Shown: positions 1 to 13,067 of the stretch, one piece after another | Numbering within the stretch: position 1 is the stretch's first letter | How the letters are laid out: each line of letters starts with the position of its first letter | Assembly (NCBI RefSeq): GCF_021155775.2 | Contig: NC_060233.1 | Coordinates: 23,911,456-23,975,455, forward strand | DNA from: Neodiprion pinetum | Taxonomy: Eukaryota; Arthropoda; Insecta; Hymenoptera; Diprionidae | Direction of reading: 5' to 3' | DNA length: 64,000 bases | Translations under genes and position numbers: made by a program | Notes under the pieces: generated by a model | The model's database searches: none | What the model was told of the DNA's origin: nothing | The model's input: only the letters and a program-made list of their open reading frames with translations

Positions 1-780
1 CACAAATAATCATTTCTCTCCGCGTCGATTCGCCTCGGGTCAGCTCGATTGGCTTGTCATAGTGGAATGTTGGCTTTGATCGGGGGCCATTGGGCAATCG
101 TGCGCTTTTCCACCCTCGATATGACATTGCTTAACCAAGTTGGTAGTTTGTCAAATTAAATGAGCCACCTTCTGACTCATCTGCAAACGTTCATTCTGAT
201 TGCCAGCGGAACTCGCTGAGGCGGCAGTGGAATAAGTGGTTCATCCACGGCCGTGCAGTCACGGAGCTGGAGGCTCGTTCGTAACATTACTACTAATGAT
301 GATTTATAAATGATTAATTAATGAGTATCAGTTACTGCTTGCCAGTCGATGCGTTTATTATTATTATCCAAGTCCTCAACTTTCTCTTAATTAACTCATA
401 CCGGCAGTCTTAACTTTTTCAAATTATTGTGTAGACTATTAAATACACGTGACGCACTGTAATAGGCATTCTTGCCTACATTTAGCTTATTAATCGGCAA
501 TAGTAAGGATTTGTGCCCAATACCACTCTGGCTATCGTACATTATTCTCAGCTTACTAAATTGCATGAGCAAAGCATTTGAGTGGTTGTTTAGGTTTCGA
601 GGATTAAAAAAAAACAATTTTTTCAATTTTTAGTAGGAAATAGGTACAGTAAATTATGAAACGGGTTTTTCTTTCTAAGACTCTTTCAACGTCCTAATTG
701 GAAAAACTAAGTATTTGCAACGTTTACCTATTGAAATAGTGTGTGCATCCCACTTTAGATTTCGATCGATTAATAACCCT
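1..780. other. intergenic, no recognisable gene
   Basis: AT-rich DNA with only short chance reading frames that lack family motifs or codon bias. I see no exon with convincing splice sites, no RNA gene and no repeat shared with the rest of the window. Confidence 0.5.
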
Positions 781-1241
781 TCAATTTACGCTAGGGCGCT
801 CAGCGTCCCACCTTTTTTTTTGGAGCTTTTTGTTTATTTTAAATTACTTTTTTGGTAACAACTGCCAATTTTTTGGTTCCACATCTTCTCTGAAATATTT
901 CCAAGTCTAAATAAATATTAAATTTGTTTACTTATTTATTGCAAAAATATCACATGAAAACAAATGGTCGAAATTCGTACTTTTCCTCGAAAAAATACAT
1001 ATCCTGCTAATCTACCATGAAAATCCAAATGCTAATTCTTACACAAACTTAATACTCACCTAAAAATTTGACATTTTTTCAAAATTTTCCTTCGTGATGT
1101 TTTTCTTTGTCCGCCATATTGGATCCGCTACTTTGAATTTTCAAATTTTAGGTTCAGATTCGTAATCAGCGACCCCAAAAACACATTTATGCAAAATTTC
1201 AAGTGAATCGCATCTAAGGAAAAATTTATGCATGAAAGGAT
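781..1241 (+). repeat. dispersed repeat family A, copy 1 (MITE-like)
   Basis: This ~460 bp stretch is repeated in the same orientation at 57705-58150 with clear, gapped similarity throughout. Both copies begin with a small palindrome built on acgct and gcgtccc and end in an AT-rich stretch after a gcgaccc block. A module reading ggttcagattcgtaatcagc also occurs, with variation, several times inside the TA-flanked MITE at 12297-13067, so these are probably related non-autonomous DNA elements. I cannot place the true ends or a target duplication. Confidence 0.6.
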
Positions 1242-2045
1242 TAAGCCAAGGTATTCAGCTTTAGAATCATATTTCATGACAAAATTAAAATCAATTTCAA
1301 GTGTATGTTTGCAAGTTTCGACTACACGTAATTGCTTGAAAGTACGAAAATTTATATTTCATTGTATTAGTCAATTACTTGAATTGAATGTGGGACACAA
1401 TATAACAACTTGAAAACTCTCTCTTGGTTCCACTGAAACATATCCTCATTTGCTTGAGCAGATTACTTTTTTTTTCAAGTCACAATATAATCTGATGGAC
1501 AATATCATTTTTCTGAATGAACATTAAAATTTACATTATGAGAAAAATTCTTATTTCAACATATTAGACATTTTTTTGATGAGATTTATCACCGATTATT
1601 TCTAAAAACATAAATATCTCAGCAAACGGGGAATTGTTGTTTCCAATCCCTCGGTACGTTTGAACCAACGTATTCAGCGATTGAAGAACTGTTCTTTCAC
1701 GAATTAAATGAGGTTAATTGATACAAGCGATGGTATCATTCTAAAAGTTCTAGTTTAATACACTGGAATATAATAATACTGGAACCAACAGGATGACACA
1801 AGCTTCACCTTCCACTTTCTTGTTTGAAATCTTATGAAATTCTATTACCATAGCAACAAAAATATATGTTGAAAAATGAATGGACTAGTAAGAGTGGTAA
1901 CATTGAGTATAGTAGTAACAAACAATCGAAATTTATTTGCTTTTCCATCACGAGAGTGCGCGGGGAAACATTGTGTTACCAACGAACGTGGGAGGAAACT
2001 GAAAAATTCTAGTAACGTTTGGTTACTTCTTCATTCCGCTCGATT
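1242..2045. other. intergenic, nothing recognised
   Basis: No reading frame with recognisable protein similarity and no clear repeat structure. Confidence 0.4.
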
Positions 2046-2275
2046 CAGGTGGTAATGTTTTGCAATAGGTTATGGAATAAGGGTCGTATAGGGTGAGTGC
2101 TGCAATCGCATGAGTCATATATCAGCCATCCGCACATGTGATACACGCTATTTTTTCCAACGTCTATGATGGTGAGTTTGATTGGAGGAGCGACGAAGAT
2201 GGCTCTCACAGTGCGTGAAATTGAAGTTAGGTAACTTATACCCAATGACACAGAGCGCAAAATTAAGTCATTCGA
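2046..2275 (-). pseudogene. decayed copy of the exon-intron segment at 63385-63660
   Basis: About 220 bp match the DNA around the exon at 63385-63546, same strand, through part of the exon and into the upstream intron. Shared blocks include ttaggtaactta and cccaatgacac. The exon part has lost its reading frame. Because intron DNA is shared as well, this is either a segmental gene duplicate or a fragment of a dispersed repeat, not a retrocopy. Confidence 0.5.
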
Positions 2276-5200
2276 AACTGCGGATATCCAAAATCATGTG
2301 AAAAAAAAAATCACTAACATTCCATCATGCATTTGTAATGAGGCTATGATTTCGCTTGGTAGTCCCCTTGAAATGTTTTCATTTAAATTGGCGTCACAGG
2401 AAACCAACTATTTTCATCTTGTATACATGAAGATAACATACCTGTAAGATTAGATTGTATTATGCTTGAGAGATCACTATAGGTTTTCTCATTTGAATGT
2501 TCCTTCTTCGTTGCCACCTTTTTGTATAGGATGAAATAGAAGAACATTGGTTATTTTTTTTTGGAGTAGCGCAACATGCAAGACGAGCATTTTTAGAAAA
2601 AAAATTACCTTCAGAGCCTTTAATATAACAAACATTATTTTTTAAGGTGAATTATACATAGTTAATATATATTCGCAGCATATTATCTCGGATTTATCTG
2701 TGGGTCCTAATACTTGGCCATCCAAGGGTTGGGCCTAGCACTAGCTTCATACCGAATTTCATCCAAATCGGGAACCCAAGATATGAACTGTCAATTCAAA
2801 GCTAACCAATGATACCAAAACAAATTGTAAACATACCGCGCTTTTCTTCGAGCATATAGGTATTAACTTCAGAAACTTGGTATTATAATTTGTAGATGAT
2901 ACATAGGTCGAATGTAGTAAATATTTCTACCGTATACGTATACTCCTGTATATGAAGATATGATATGAGTGTGAGGAATGCCTGCAAGAAGCTGGCGACA
3001 AACGGGCTTACCAAGTCTCCGACAATGCCAGCGATACTCAAATTTCATGTCGAGAAATTCGGTACAGCGTACCAGTGACGAGAAGTGTAATCATCTTGTT
3101 GAGCCACGGTGTGGGGCAATGAAATGAAATGGATGGAGGAGGTTCTGTGTTCTCGTTCATCCAGTTCCCGAGAGGTCACTGAGGGGTGGAAAGGACGCCT
3201 TGGGAAGGTGTTAATCTGGAGAAAGCGTCAAGTCGATGGAACCAAGTGACTAAAAAGATGCGAGTAAGTAATCTTAGTCCGCAATAGAACGAGTCGTTGA
3301 TGTCATCCTGGTCCCCCTTGGCTGACGATCCTTCTTTTAGGGCTTCGGAATGCTCGTATAAATGGCAACAACTTTGGCTGCTGTGTTGTCATTATCAACT
3401 GACGGTGTCTTGGTCGAGATTACTTGAGACGACAACCTTTAGACATTGTATGACTTGACATTTAACTAACGAAATCCCTTACTTTATGGGTTTACCGGAT
3501 TATGGACACCAATTTTTCCCCGAATTGCGTCCTTCTTAACATTTATGCACAATTAGACAGTCAGATATTCTACGATCGGTCAGTGTCGAAACTTGAACTA
3601 TATTCGATGTGAAATCGATGTTTCATAATGACATACAATTAGACAGTACAATTAGGTGTATATGAGTGGTTTGAGCCTTAAGCTACGTATTATATACTCA
3701 TAGTTTTAGATCATCTACTTCCTTCTTCTTCCGGTACAAAGTTTTGCTATGCGCACGTTCTTAAAATATGATAAAGTCTTAACATATCTAATCGTGAGAC
3801 ACATTACTCAAAATTGTTTCCAAAAGCCTCAAATCCAACAGTCAGTACTCAAGAATTTGCGACCGACCGATGGTCAAAACGTTCTGCATACGAAAATTGC
3901 ATGGCCAAACATGTCTTGTGCACACAGCTGGTCACGAAGCAGCCCGCATGTATTGCAAAAGGGCAGTATAGGCAAATAGACAATGGATAATCACATTGTG
4001 GATAAACGGACGCCTAGTAATTGAATTTCGAATGATCAAATCTATTGAATATGAAAAGAGTTGAACGAAATGTGACATGACACGATATTTTCAGTAATAA
4101 AAATTTTTGTAAACGAATTGATTTATGCAGAAGATTTGAAGAACGAAAATAACGAAGGGCTGCTCCGTATTTTCCTGCTCTGAGTTTATTACAGTCAGTT
4201 TTTTCGAGAAGCCTATGCATCATCGATGATTAGACATCAATTCTGTGGCCTTGGCAATTGATAAATAATTTCTTGCCAAAAACAACTGCAGTGAGAAAAA
4301 AAAGTCAACGATCACTCAGGCTGCGAAGTACAAGATATACAGATTCTTAATCGAGTCCTCGAGTGTGATTGATGACAGAGAAAGCAGAGGGGAGATTTCG
4401 CACGGCTGGATCGAGTTTCTGGTTTCTCCTGAAAGCTCAATGCAATCAACCTCAGTCAGGATGCCCTGACTTTCTAAAAGCTGGATACAAGAGAAAGTTA
4501 GCGTCACTTTCCCACTATTTAAATATGAAGTCATATCGTCACTAAGGGTGTCAAACTTTTATTACTTAGTTTTTAAACGATAATTATCACAGATTACAAG
4601 AGTTTATAGAGAAGCACAATAACTTCATCGATCTCTTCACCTTACATATCGTACTGTATGCGAGAAGGAAGAAATGTACTGTTGATCCATCCACATCGAT
4701 CTAACCACCTGTCAAACCTCAGGATCTCTAGTGTTTCTTAGAGATTAAAAATCAACCGTTTATAAATTGCATGGAATCAAATATTTGTTTCATTTCTTCG
4801 CGACACAGTTTTATCTGAAGCAGTACATACGTATAAAAAAGTGGAGTGTAGAAATTTTGAGGAATGGTATAAATTTGAAATTGAATTGTTGAAAGTTATT
4901 TTTGTGGTGATGCCGGCTAACATTCAAAGAGATGATTTACCAAGTAAAAACTAATTGTGTTGTTTCCTTATTTACCATTATAATAACCATTACGATTTGT
5001 TTATGCAAAACAAGTTATGTTGTTTCCTTATTCAAGTTTTTACGTTAAATGCAAATGATTTATTTTTATTTGAAATAGGCGAAGAATCTGTTTTCAATCA
5101 TTTCTTTTTCTTTGTTCCGCGAACAGTTCGTTCTTACTAAAGAAAAGCTCAATCAACACATAAATCAATCATTCAATGGTTTCCTAAATCAAAACTAGTC

Positions 5201-6339
5201 ATTTCTTCGGTCTCAGTATGGATTACCTAATTTGAGTGTGATGCAAATACGATAGGAATGATTTATCGGAATTTCATTTAATTCACTAACCTTTGGCATA
5301 TGTAATTATTATCGCGAGAGAGTTTAAAAAAAAATTTACCCACGGTACTCAATACTGTGATTTGTCAAGTTATATTAAATCGACCGGGCACCTTTTGTAT
5401 AAACAATTCGTATTTATTGGTAATCACTATGCTGTATAATGATTAGTGAGAAGGTTGGCTAGCCCAAAGTCGATACCATTTATTTTCGTCACAGCATAGT
5501 CGTACATTGAGTATTGATCAAATCATTACATGCGCAAGCGACAAAGGTCTATTTGAAAATAAAAAAATACTAAAATTATCATTAAAAAAAACTCAGATAT
5601 CTATCCATGCATTATTCTATGTAGCTCCAAACTAGTTGGAAATCTAGTATATTCGTTCGATTCCACTCTAAGACGGCTCATTTTATTCTATTTATCAATC
5701 TATCTATCTATATTGAAGTTTGAGTTTATGGTTTTAATTACGTTTCAAGTAGTTCTTAGTTTTGTATTTTCAAATAGATATTCATAGATGAGAATATAAT
5801 CATTGCGTTTTATACTCAATGTACGTCTATTTCGAAATAAAATTTATGAAAAGTATCAGTTTTAAACCTCTAAGCCTCCTTAAAATCCATTAATAATATA
5901 ACAAAAACCTGATTAAATGTACACGTATAAACCACCTTTTGGTTTGGCATAACGCAAATATAGCCTAAAAAGATGATGACAACAATTTTTTTCGTGCAGC
6001 GAGACTACATGATCCATGAATGGAAAAAAGAAATTTGCGGTAATGAGGTTTAGAATGTGGTCGAATTGAAGGGAGTAGCCCCGTATATTTGTGATTTATA
6101 GTACCTCCTTTGTGAACAAACCGAGGAAAAATGCCGATACAAATAGACGTGACAATCTTATCGTAAGCCCTAAGTCAGCTTGAAATCTGCTATCCATAAA
6201 TTCCGGCTTATCCCAAACCGTGTAAAGGGTGGTCGATTCCCAGAGATGGACTTTTTCTTATCTGCACATTGAATTTCGGAGTATCCCTCGCTCTCGACCG
6301 TCTTTGAGGGACCAAGTGTAACTTTACTATTTAATATAT
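2276..6339. other. long gene-poor stretch
   Basis: About 4 kb without recognisable coding sequence. 2960-3340 is noticeably richer in GC and is followed by a TATAAATGG box at 3357 in a promoter-like context with an initiator-like TCATTA ~34 bases downstream; a strong-looking donor (gagtaagt) lies near 3270. These could mark the 5' end of an unrecognised transcript, but I cannot assemble an exon. The rest is AT-rich with a short (tcta)n run near 5697. Confidence 0.4.
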
Positions 6340-6965
6340 TCTGTGGTGGACATTTGCGTCTCAGGATACGCGCCGGTGGTATGAGTATACATGGTATACC
6401 TAGGAGCGTAGCTTCTTTCTCTAAAATGGTTTCTCCCTTGCGCTGGACTGGACGTAAATTCGGTACCAACGGCGCCAAAATACCCTAGATTGGTGGTGAT
6501 CAATTGTTGTGACATTGAATCTGCGTGAGGAAAATATGAGCGGGTCTTTTAAGTACGTCCTGGGTTGTGGCGATAATTTTACGGGATTCGTCTACTGGAG
6601 GGTACACTAATTTTTTAAAACATTAATTAAGTCGAATATCAGCGCGAGGTACAAAAATTAAGTGTTACGTAATGTGCACGTTTATTTCCGCAACACTGCA
6701 CAATACACGAATACACCATTTCCACTATGAACTTTACATTTACTTGCGATTAAAATTTGAAATATTCTATTTTCAATTCGCAACATGAATAACCTTTGTG
6801 TTGCACAATACATAACCGTCAAATCGTAACGACCGTTGTGTGCTGTGTACTCTACACCATGGCGTTACCGAGCAGGGTAGCGTTCGCCAGATAAATAATT
6901 CTCTAACAATATAGGGATTTCTTTAGACAGTTGGTACAAAATTACTTAAAGGCTTTGATCTCCAA
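6340..6965. repeat. left arm of a ~0.6 kb inverted repeat pair
   Basis: The reverse complement of this segment recurs at 9260-9850 with indels and substitutions. Landmarks in both arms are the ggtaccaacggcgccaaaa block (near 6462 here), a ttctttctct run and the inner block caatatagggatttctttag. The arms enclose ~2.3 kb. They could be terminal inverted repeats of one foldback-type DNA transposon, or ends of two copies of a larger element lying tail to tail. The outer ends are approximate and I found no target duplication. Confidence 0.65.
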
Positions 6966-7009
6966 TCAGACCACGCCTGTGGCTACTTGATCATTAATGA
7001 TAGATAATA

Positions 7010-7125
7010 TTGGGGACTGCTATCTGTCTCTACGTGACTTTTACCAAGAGGGGTGGGAATGATTTTTGTGCAAAAACTATTCTGAATAAAACGAAATTTT
7101 AAAAAAGGTACGTCAGGGCGGAACA
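7010..7125. repeat. possible relic of the end of a family-1 gypsy LTR
   Basis: The phrases ggggactg...tacgtgac and aaaaaaggtacgtcagggcg followed by gaaca resemble the right end of the 1626-bp LTR (for example 18955-19065, which ends aaaaaggtacgcc...cggggcgtaaca). Similarity is short and gapped, so this is tentative; it would be a very old fragment. Confidence 0.35.
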
Positions 7126-7374
7126 GTGTCACATGACGATTTGATCAATGATTTTGCTTCGTCAAACTGTCGACGGTGGAAGATGTAAGCCTTACAGGTT
7201 AAGAGAAAAAAAAGTTCACATTTATTTCACCATATTTGACGTTTTGTGTTAAGAGATCAAACCCAATACATGTCATATTGATTAATGGATACAAATTGTT
7301 AGTACTTATCACGCCCTTTTAAAAATCTACCAGCTATTTGACTTTCATATTGTTCACGACCAACTCGTGAAACA

Positions 7375-7500
7375 CCACTAACTTCGACCCCGACCAACGC
7401 GCGGGCCCGCAAATTTGAGCCGCGGCTGGGATATGAAACCAACGATCTCACCCATCGACAGGACAGCTTTGGTATCAGACAGACAATAAAGCCGAATCGT
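7375..7500 (-). repeat. possible tRNA-derived SINE fragment
   Basis: On the minus strand a stretch around ggtttcatatcccagcc resembles a B-box and T-arm (consensus GGTTCGANTCC) followed by a GC-rich body. No convincing A-box or cloverleaf is visible. Weak call. Confidence 0.3.
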
Positions 7501-9259
7501 GACTAAACCTGTAGTATATATGTAAATTAATAAATGATAAGGTACACATTAAACATAAACCATTAAAAGTCTCGTCTTTGAATCAGCAGCGATGACTCCC
7601 CTCCATGCTGCTCGGTCACAACGCTAGTGACATCTAGCATACATATTAAGATCTCTGAGACCGATATGGTAAGCAATTGTCCGAAACCGCTACTGCACGT
7701 AGTATTTATAACGAAACAAAAACGGGAACTGCAAAGACCATAATGCCATTGATCAATAACGCAAGAACTCCTGAAATTGAGCCCCATAAAAACTACTCTA
7801 CACGTAGTGAACACAGTAAAATTTCCCTCGATCGATGCGCACCCCATCCCTTCGCTGTGAACGTCGTGATATAATTTTCCTCGGTGCTCAAACGCTTGAC
7901 CAAACCAAACATTTTTTCTGCGTTTTTTTTTTAATCAATGTTATGGCAACCGATAAGGTAAGTAAAGACTATCGTATAACATGCAAATATTGACTTGTTT
8001 TCAGTAAGTATAACTACAAATTTTGACGCTTTCGAATAATGTACCGTCGATGTTTACTGTCGAAATATCAAAATCCACACTTCAGATTATTAATTTGTAG
8101 CCAGTACGTAGATCAGTACGTACTTCCATTATTCAACCCATATAGTTTGTTGCAGGGTTAAGAGTACACTGTTCTCTTGAGAAGATGTGAAATTTTTGGT
8201 TGAGCGTGAGAGTCTGCGGAAACAATCTACCACAGAAAAAAGCGTCTGCGAACTAAGCTTTGTAGAAAAATTTAAAAAATCTATCGTTATTTTATACATA
8301 ACTCAGCTGAAAATAAAAAGCAAGAAGCTCCCGGTACTCAAGCGGAAATGCGGGCTACACAGTGGCTCCCTATTTCCCTAAAAGTACCCTATTTCTTTTC
8401 CTCCCCCAGTAAGCACTCTAAAACTGGAGATTTCCCGTAAATGTACAGTAAAACAGTCAATTTCCCCCTAAAACCTCCCTATTTTTGCAAGTCAGTTACA
8501 TTTTCTTTTTATAAACTAATATGGACTGGAAAAATCAGGTGATGCTTGAGAAAAATGTTTATACTTCCAACCTCACGTAGGGAAAAAAAAACTGATTCTC
8601 AAAACTCTCTTATATTTCACAAAACCATAATTTTTACGGTTCAATTGGGTGTCGTTATCTACGGAATACCACAAATTATTTTGTTCCAACAGTTAATTTA
8701 AAATATAAACATTGTTCTCAAAAGTCAAATTAATAACAAAAGTAATAAATAAGCATGAAAAAATTAAATATATTTTGCATACAAAATTTTACCCGAATAT
8801 TTTTACATTTGTAGGGGATTTTTTTTCTGCAATACGAACATATTTTTGTGGTGCAAAAATATTTCTAAATGACCCAAGTAATGGAAAACCTCTTAGTATG
8901 TCAGTATTATGAAAAAATGTTGAAACCCTAATACGCCACTATTTTTACGAAGATTTTCCCTATTTCCCTTAAAATTACCTGTGAAGCTTGGAAATGGCAT
9001 TTCTTCTGAAGAGAACGGTGACTTACGAAGGCAAATTTGCCGAGCTATGTACCTTCAACCGTACAAAAACCAATTAGTATTGCTGTAAAATGTACCAGCA
9101 TTTCCATCTATGTATACTGCCTATACAATGAGTGATATTACACTCTAATAATTCTTCGAATAACTTGGGATTATTCAAGCTTATGCCCAGTCCTTTACAC
9201 GTGAACATGCCAAGTGGTTGAGTCGTGTGCCTAGAACTCCTACGACACGCCCCTTTCTT

Positions 9260-9850
9260 CGAGATCAAAGCCATTAAGTATTTTTGTATCAACTGTCTAA
9301 AGAAATCCCTATATTGTTAGGGAATTATTTATTTGGCAAACGATACCCTGCTCGGTAGTACCATCGTTTAGAGTACAGGACACACAACGGTGATTACAGT
9401 TCGACAGTTATGTAATCTGCAACATACAGGTTATTCGTGGTGTAAATCAAAAGTAGATTATTTCAAATGTTGATCGCAGATAAATATTAAGCTTATAATG
9501 GAAATGGCGCATTTGTTCGTGACATCTAATTTCCGTAATTTAATTTTTGTACCTCGCACTGATATTCGAATTATTCCATGTTTAAAAAAATAAGTTTATT
9601 CTCCAGGAGGTACTTGAAAGATCCGCTCATCTTTTCCCCACGCAGATTCAACGTCAAAACAATTAGTCACCACCGATCTAGGGTGTTTTGGCGCCGTTGG
9701 TACCGAATTTACTCAATTCTAGTTCAACGCGAGAGAGAAACCTCTAGAGAAAGAAGCTGCATTCCCAGGTATGTCACGATGTGTACTCACACCACGGTAC
9801 CAAAAACTAAGCCAGGAACGCCGCATTTTCTTTTGTTCTACAGTACAGAC
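9260..9850. repeat. right arm of the inverted repeat pair
   Basis: Reverse-complement partner of 6340-6965. The arm ends within ~30 bases of the 3' end of the DNA polymerase relic that begins at 9878, so it may be the terminal inverted repeat of the element that carried that polymerase. That arrangement is an inference; the polymerase lies outside, not between, the two arms. Confidence 0.65.
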
Positions 9851-9877
9851 CTCATGCTTTTTACTTAATATCAGGTT

Positions 9878-11345
9878 TTAACGTTTGAACAAATTTTGAT
9901 GTGGTAAAGCATATTCCAAGTAATCCGTAAAAGTTATTGTTTTTCGTGATGATCCACTAATATCCTTGGCTCGATTTTTGTCTCTGTTATCACCAAAAAC
10001 TTTGAATGGATATAATTTTGCTTCTATTCTTACAAATTCTGACACTATTTTACCATTTTTCTCATCATTAATTAAACCGAGTACTTTTTTATTTACCAAA
10101 GGCATTCCGTAGATTTTATCGAGTGGGTAGTCAAAAATGTCAAATTTATCCAAGTTCTGCTTCGTACATCCGTACATGTCAGGAACGATGAATTCGTATA
10201 TCACATTATCCGTATCGGTGTACATATTTGCCTGATTTGCAAATTTCGTTCAGACATAATTATAGTGAAAATCGTGAATATAAGATTTTGAAAGATTCAG
10301 GATGGAAAAGCCTGCAAACAATGGTTCGTTTAGCTTTACTTTCGGTTTACTTAATCCTACTATCACCATATCTTTATCAAAAACAGTGCAACTATGGAAA
10401 TTTGGTTCAGCAATGGTAACTCTCGCACCGTACCTTCCCACCCATTTCATAATCAACCTGACATTTCTCTACTTTCTAAAATTTTCCATCGTTTTACCGA
10501 AAACCACCGTTATTCGTTAAGTTGTAGAAAGTTTTCTAAATGCCATTGTTTGGTATTTCTCGGAAATCGGTATTTAAATCTATATATTTTTTGAGCCATG
10601 GTGTTTGTCGAAATTTCAGAACTCTGTGAATTTCAGTCAACTTCAAGCCTAACTGTAAACATTATTTGAGAACTCGACCCTGAATAACATCGTTTATTTT
10701 GGGATTTTGAGAAACCCAAATTAAGCTCTAGTGCATTTTAGCATTGTGTCAAACGAAACACCGGATGCTGTGTAATAATGTAAAGGATCCTGTTTGTACG
10801 TTATCCAGCAATTTCGTCGAAAATTTCGAAAAACATCAGCTAACAGAGAAACGATAGTTTCTAAATGCAAATCCGAATAATCTCTCAACGTTTAAGCATT
10901 GAAGGTTTGCTAAATCTTAGACGCGTGTGCATAATCGTCATCTGATGTATCCGGATCGTATAATTTTGAATAAAATTGTTCTTCGGTTGGTAACTGTCTA
11001 TCCTCGAGCTTTCTCGAATTATCTATATAATCGTATTGAAAAACACCTTTTCTAGTCAATAACTAAAATTCATGCAAGCTACTGCAAAAGTTGCATGTAA
11101 TTTTTTTTCTATTATTGTTTAAATATGTTGCCAATTTTTCGAGACTGCTGGGCATAAAGCGGAACGAATCTATAAATCTAAACTCGACACCCGTTGCCTT
11201 CGCAAATTTTATGAAAGAATGTGTTTTTCTTTGTTCACGAGTGGATGTTGAACAGTACCTTCGAAAGTTGTAGCCAATGCTTTAATTAAGAAATACGAAT
11301 CGTAGCCTGACAGATCATGGAATATCACGGAAGTCCAGTCAAATA
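9878..11345 (-). pseudogene. protein-primed type B DNA polymerase relic (Polinton/adintovirus-like)
   Basis: Read on the minus strand, fragments in changing frames follow the order of a viral/organellar-type family B polymerase. An exonuclease-domain motif FHDLSGYD lies near 11320, the QYDYID...EEQFYSKL block near 10930-11045, a KWVGRYGA-type block near 10440, and the catalytic YTDTDN motif (usual YxDTDS) near 10215. At least several frameshifts and stops separate these pieces, and the N-terminal part is missing, so the gene is dead. This family replicates Polintons/Mavericks and related adintoviruses by protein priming and is common as relics in insect genomes. No integrase, ATPase or capsid gene of such an element is visible nearby. 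Confidence 0.85.
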
Positions 11346-12294
11346 AGGATTTAACCTCGGATCGAAAGGAGGAAAGAAATAAGCTATTAACTTGCATAAA
11401 TCTTTGTTTTTACATTTTATAAGTTAGCTCAAAAGTCTCATAGAATCTCGTGTAAGCGAGTCAGTATATTCAGAGTCAAAGATCGCAAAAACCGTGATTT
11501 TGTAAATATCTTGTTTCATTGGCTCTAAATGACATTTGAAGTTATTAAAAAAGTTGTAGATTATAAAATTCCCTACAAATTTGGTCTCAAGCAATATTTT
11601 ATTACGAAGAAACCCTAGTTATTTACTAATTAATACATGATACTTATAGATATATTTATAGGTAACTAAGTATTCTTAAACGGATGTCTTATGTACTAAT
11701 AATATCCATGTAAATGGATAGAACGAACATCAGGAGTTCCATATTTTGACCCGAAAAGACACCCCTAGAAGTCTTAGCAAAATCCGTGATCTGGGGGTCG
11801 GATGCTGTCCTAGTAAGTGCCACCATTCAGGTTCCTAGGTTAGGCAGGAGTCAAATTGTGTATTTCAGTTATTCATATCTGTAAACGTGAGGCTTTTTCC
11901 TGTCAGATGTGAACGCATCGATTTTGCTCTGCAGTAACCATAATCCGTGCAGCGGTATCTGTGAAGAAGATGTCTTTTACCCCTGAGCAAATCCCTTTCT
12001 CGAGCCACAATGAAATCCCCTGTGGACCGAAATAAAACGTAGATATCGCCCTATAAATCATAATGGACTCTGGAGTTCCCCTGCGGCATGACATTCTAGA
12101 AACTCACTACCTCAGCCAGATCTTCCCGACCGAGAATTGTCGAGAAAACGCTTTGAGCTTGCATAATATATACACCATACACCTGCTGACGTCTTTATCT
12201 ACGTTGTTTGTTGTCAAAGGCAAGAATAAACTAGCAAATCCTTTTCTCCCTGTCCCTAACCTACATCAATCGCTATTTATACATATACATATAT
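11346..12294. other. intergenic, nothing recognised
   Basis: AT-rich upstream of the polymerase relic; 11900-12250 is slightly more GC-rich and has opposed short frames without recognisable domains. Confidence 0.4.
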
Positions 12295-12296
12295 TA

Positions 12297-13067
12297 GGGT
12301 GGTCCTTAAAAAGGTCATTTTTCAATTCCGACCGGCTCACTCCGCAAATCACTTCGAAATAATTCAAAAATAATTCCTTCATATTTTCAGATTTTTATCT
12401 CAACTCTAGCCCGTGCTCATAAGAAGATGGATTTCTCCATTTAACCCTTTCAGGGGCACATTAAATCTTCCGAACGGATTTCGATATTTGGTTTAGGGGG
12501 GTTTCTTTGGTCGCTGATTGTGACACCAAAATCCAAAATGTCATTCAGTTTCGATAAAACTGGTGCTCGTGGATTTTTGAGGTCGCTGATTACGAATCTG
12601 AACTTTAAATGATAAAATTCAAAATGGTCGATTCAATATGACAGCATCAAGAGACTTTTGAGACTTTGGTCCACCACATTGGATCCGCCATTTTCAGTTT
12701 TGTAATTTCAAGTTCAGATTCGTAATCAGCAACTTCAAAAGTCCTTGAGTACCGAATTTTATCAATATCAAATAATTTTTTAGATTATCGGCTACCATAT
12801 CGGAACTGCTATTTCGAATTTTTTAATTTTGATTTCAGATGCGTAGTCAATGATCCAAAAAACTCCCGTAAACCAAATTTTATCGAAATCCGTTCGGCAG
12901 ATTTAATGTGTCCCTGAAGGGATTAAATGGAGAATCCACCCTCTTGCGGGTTACGGGTCAGAGTTTAAATAAAAATGTGAAAAAATTAGGGAATTATTTT
13001 GGAATTATTTGTAGCTGATTTAGGGTGTGAGCCGGTCGAAATTCAAAAATGGTCTTTAAAACAACCC
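12297..13067. mobile_element. TA-flanked palindromic MITE (mariner/Tc1-like)
   Basis: Left end GGGTGGTCCTTAAAA and right end TTTAAAACAACCC are inverted repeats continuing inward through the ccgaccggctca / tgagccggtcg block. The element is bordered by TA on both sides (12295-12296 and 13068-13069), the signature of Tc1/mariner insertion. A second inner inverted pair centres on ccgttcgg / ccgaacgg. The core contains several diverged repeats of a cagattcgtaatcagc module. No transposase frame is present, so it would be mobilised in trans. Confidence 0.8.

Larger units (their letters stand above)
6966..9259. other. spacer between inverted arms, no intact gene
   Basis: Contains short relics only: an LTR-end-like piece (7010-7125) and a tRNA-like fragment (7375-7500). 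Short frames at 7563-7874 on both strands show no recognisable domain. Around 8360-8490 and 8920-8970 there are repeated ccctatttccct phrases of unclear meaning. No transposase is recognisable, so if the arms are TIRs this is a non-autonomous or eroded copy. Confidence 0.4.

Noticed and set aside
5697..5712. Short (tcta)n run
   Set aside because: Too short to be meaningful.
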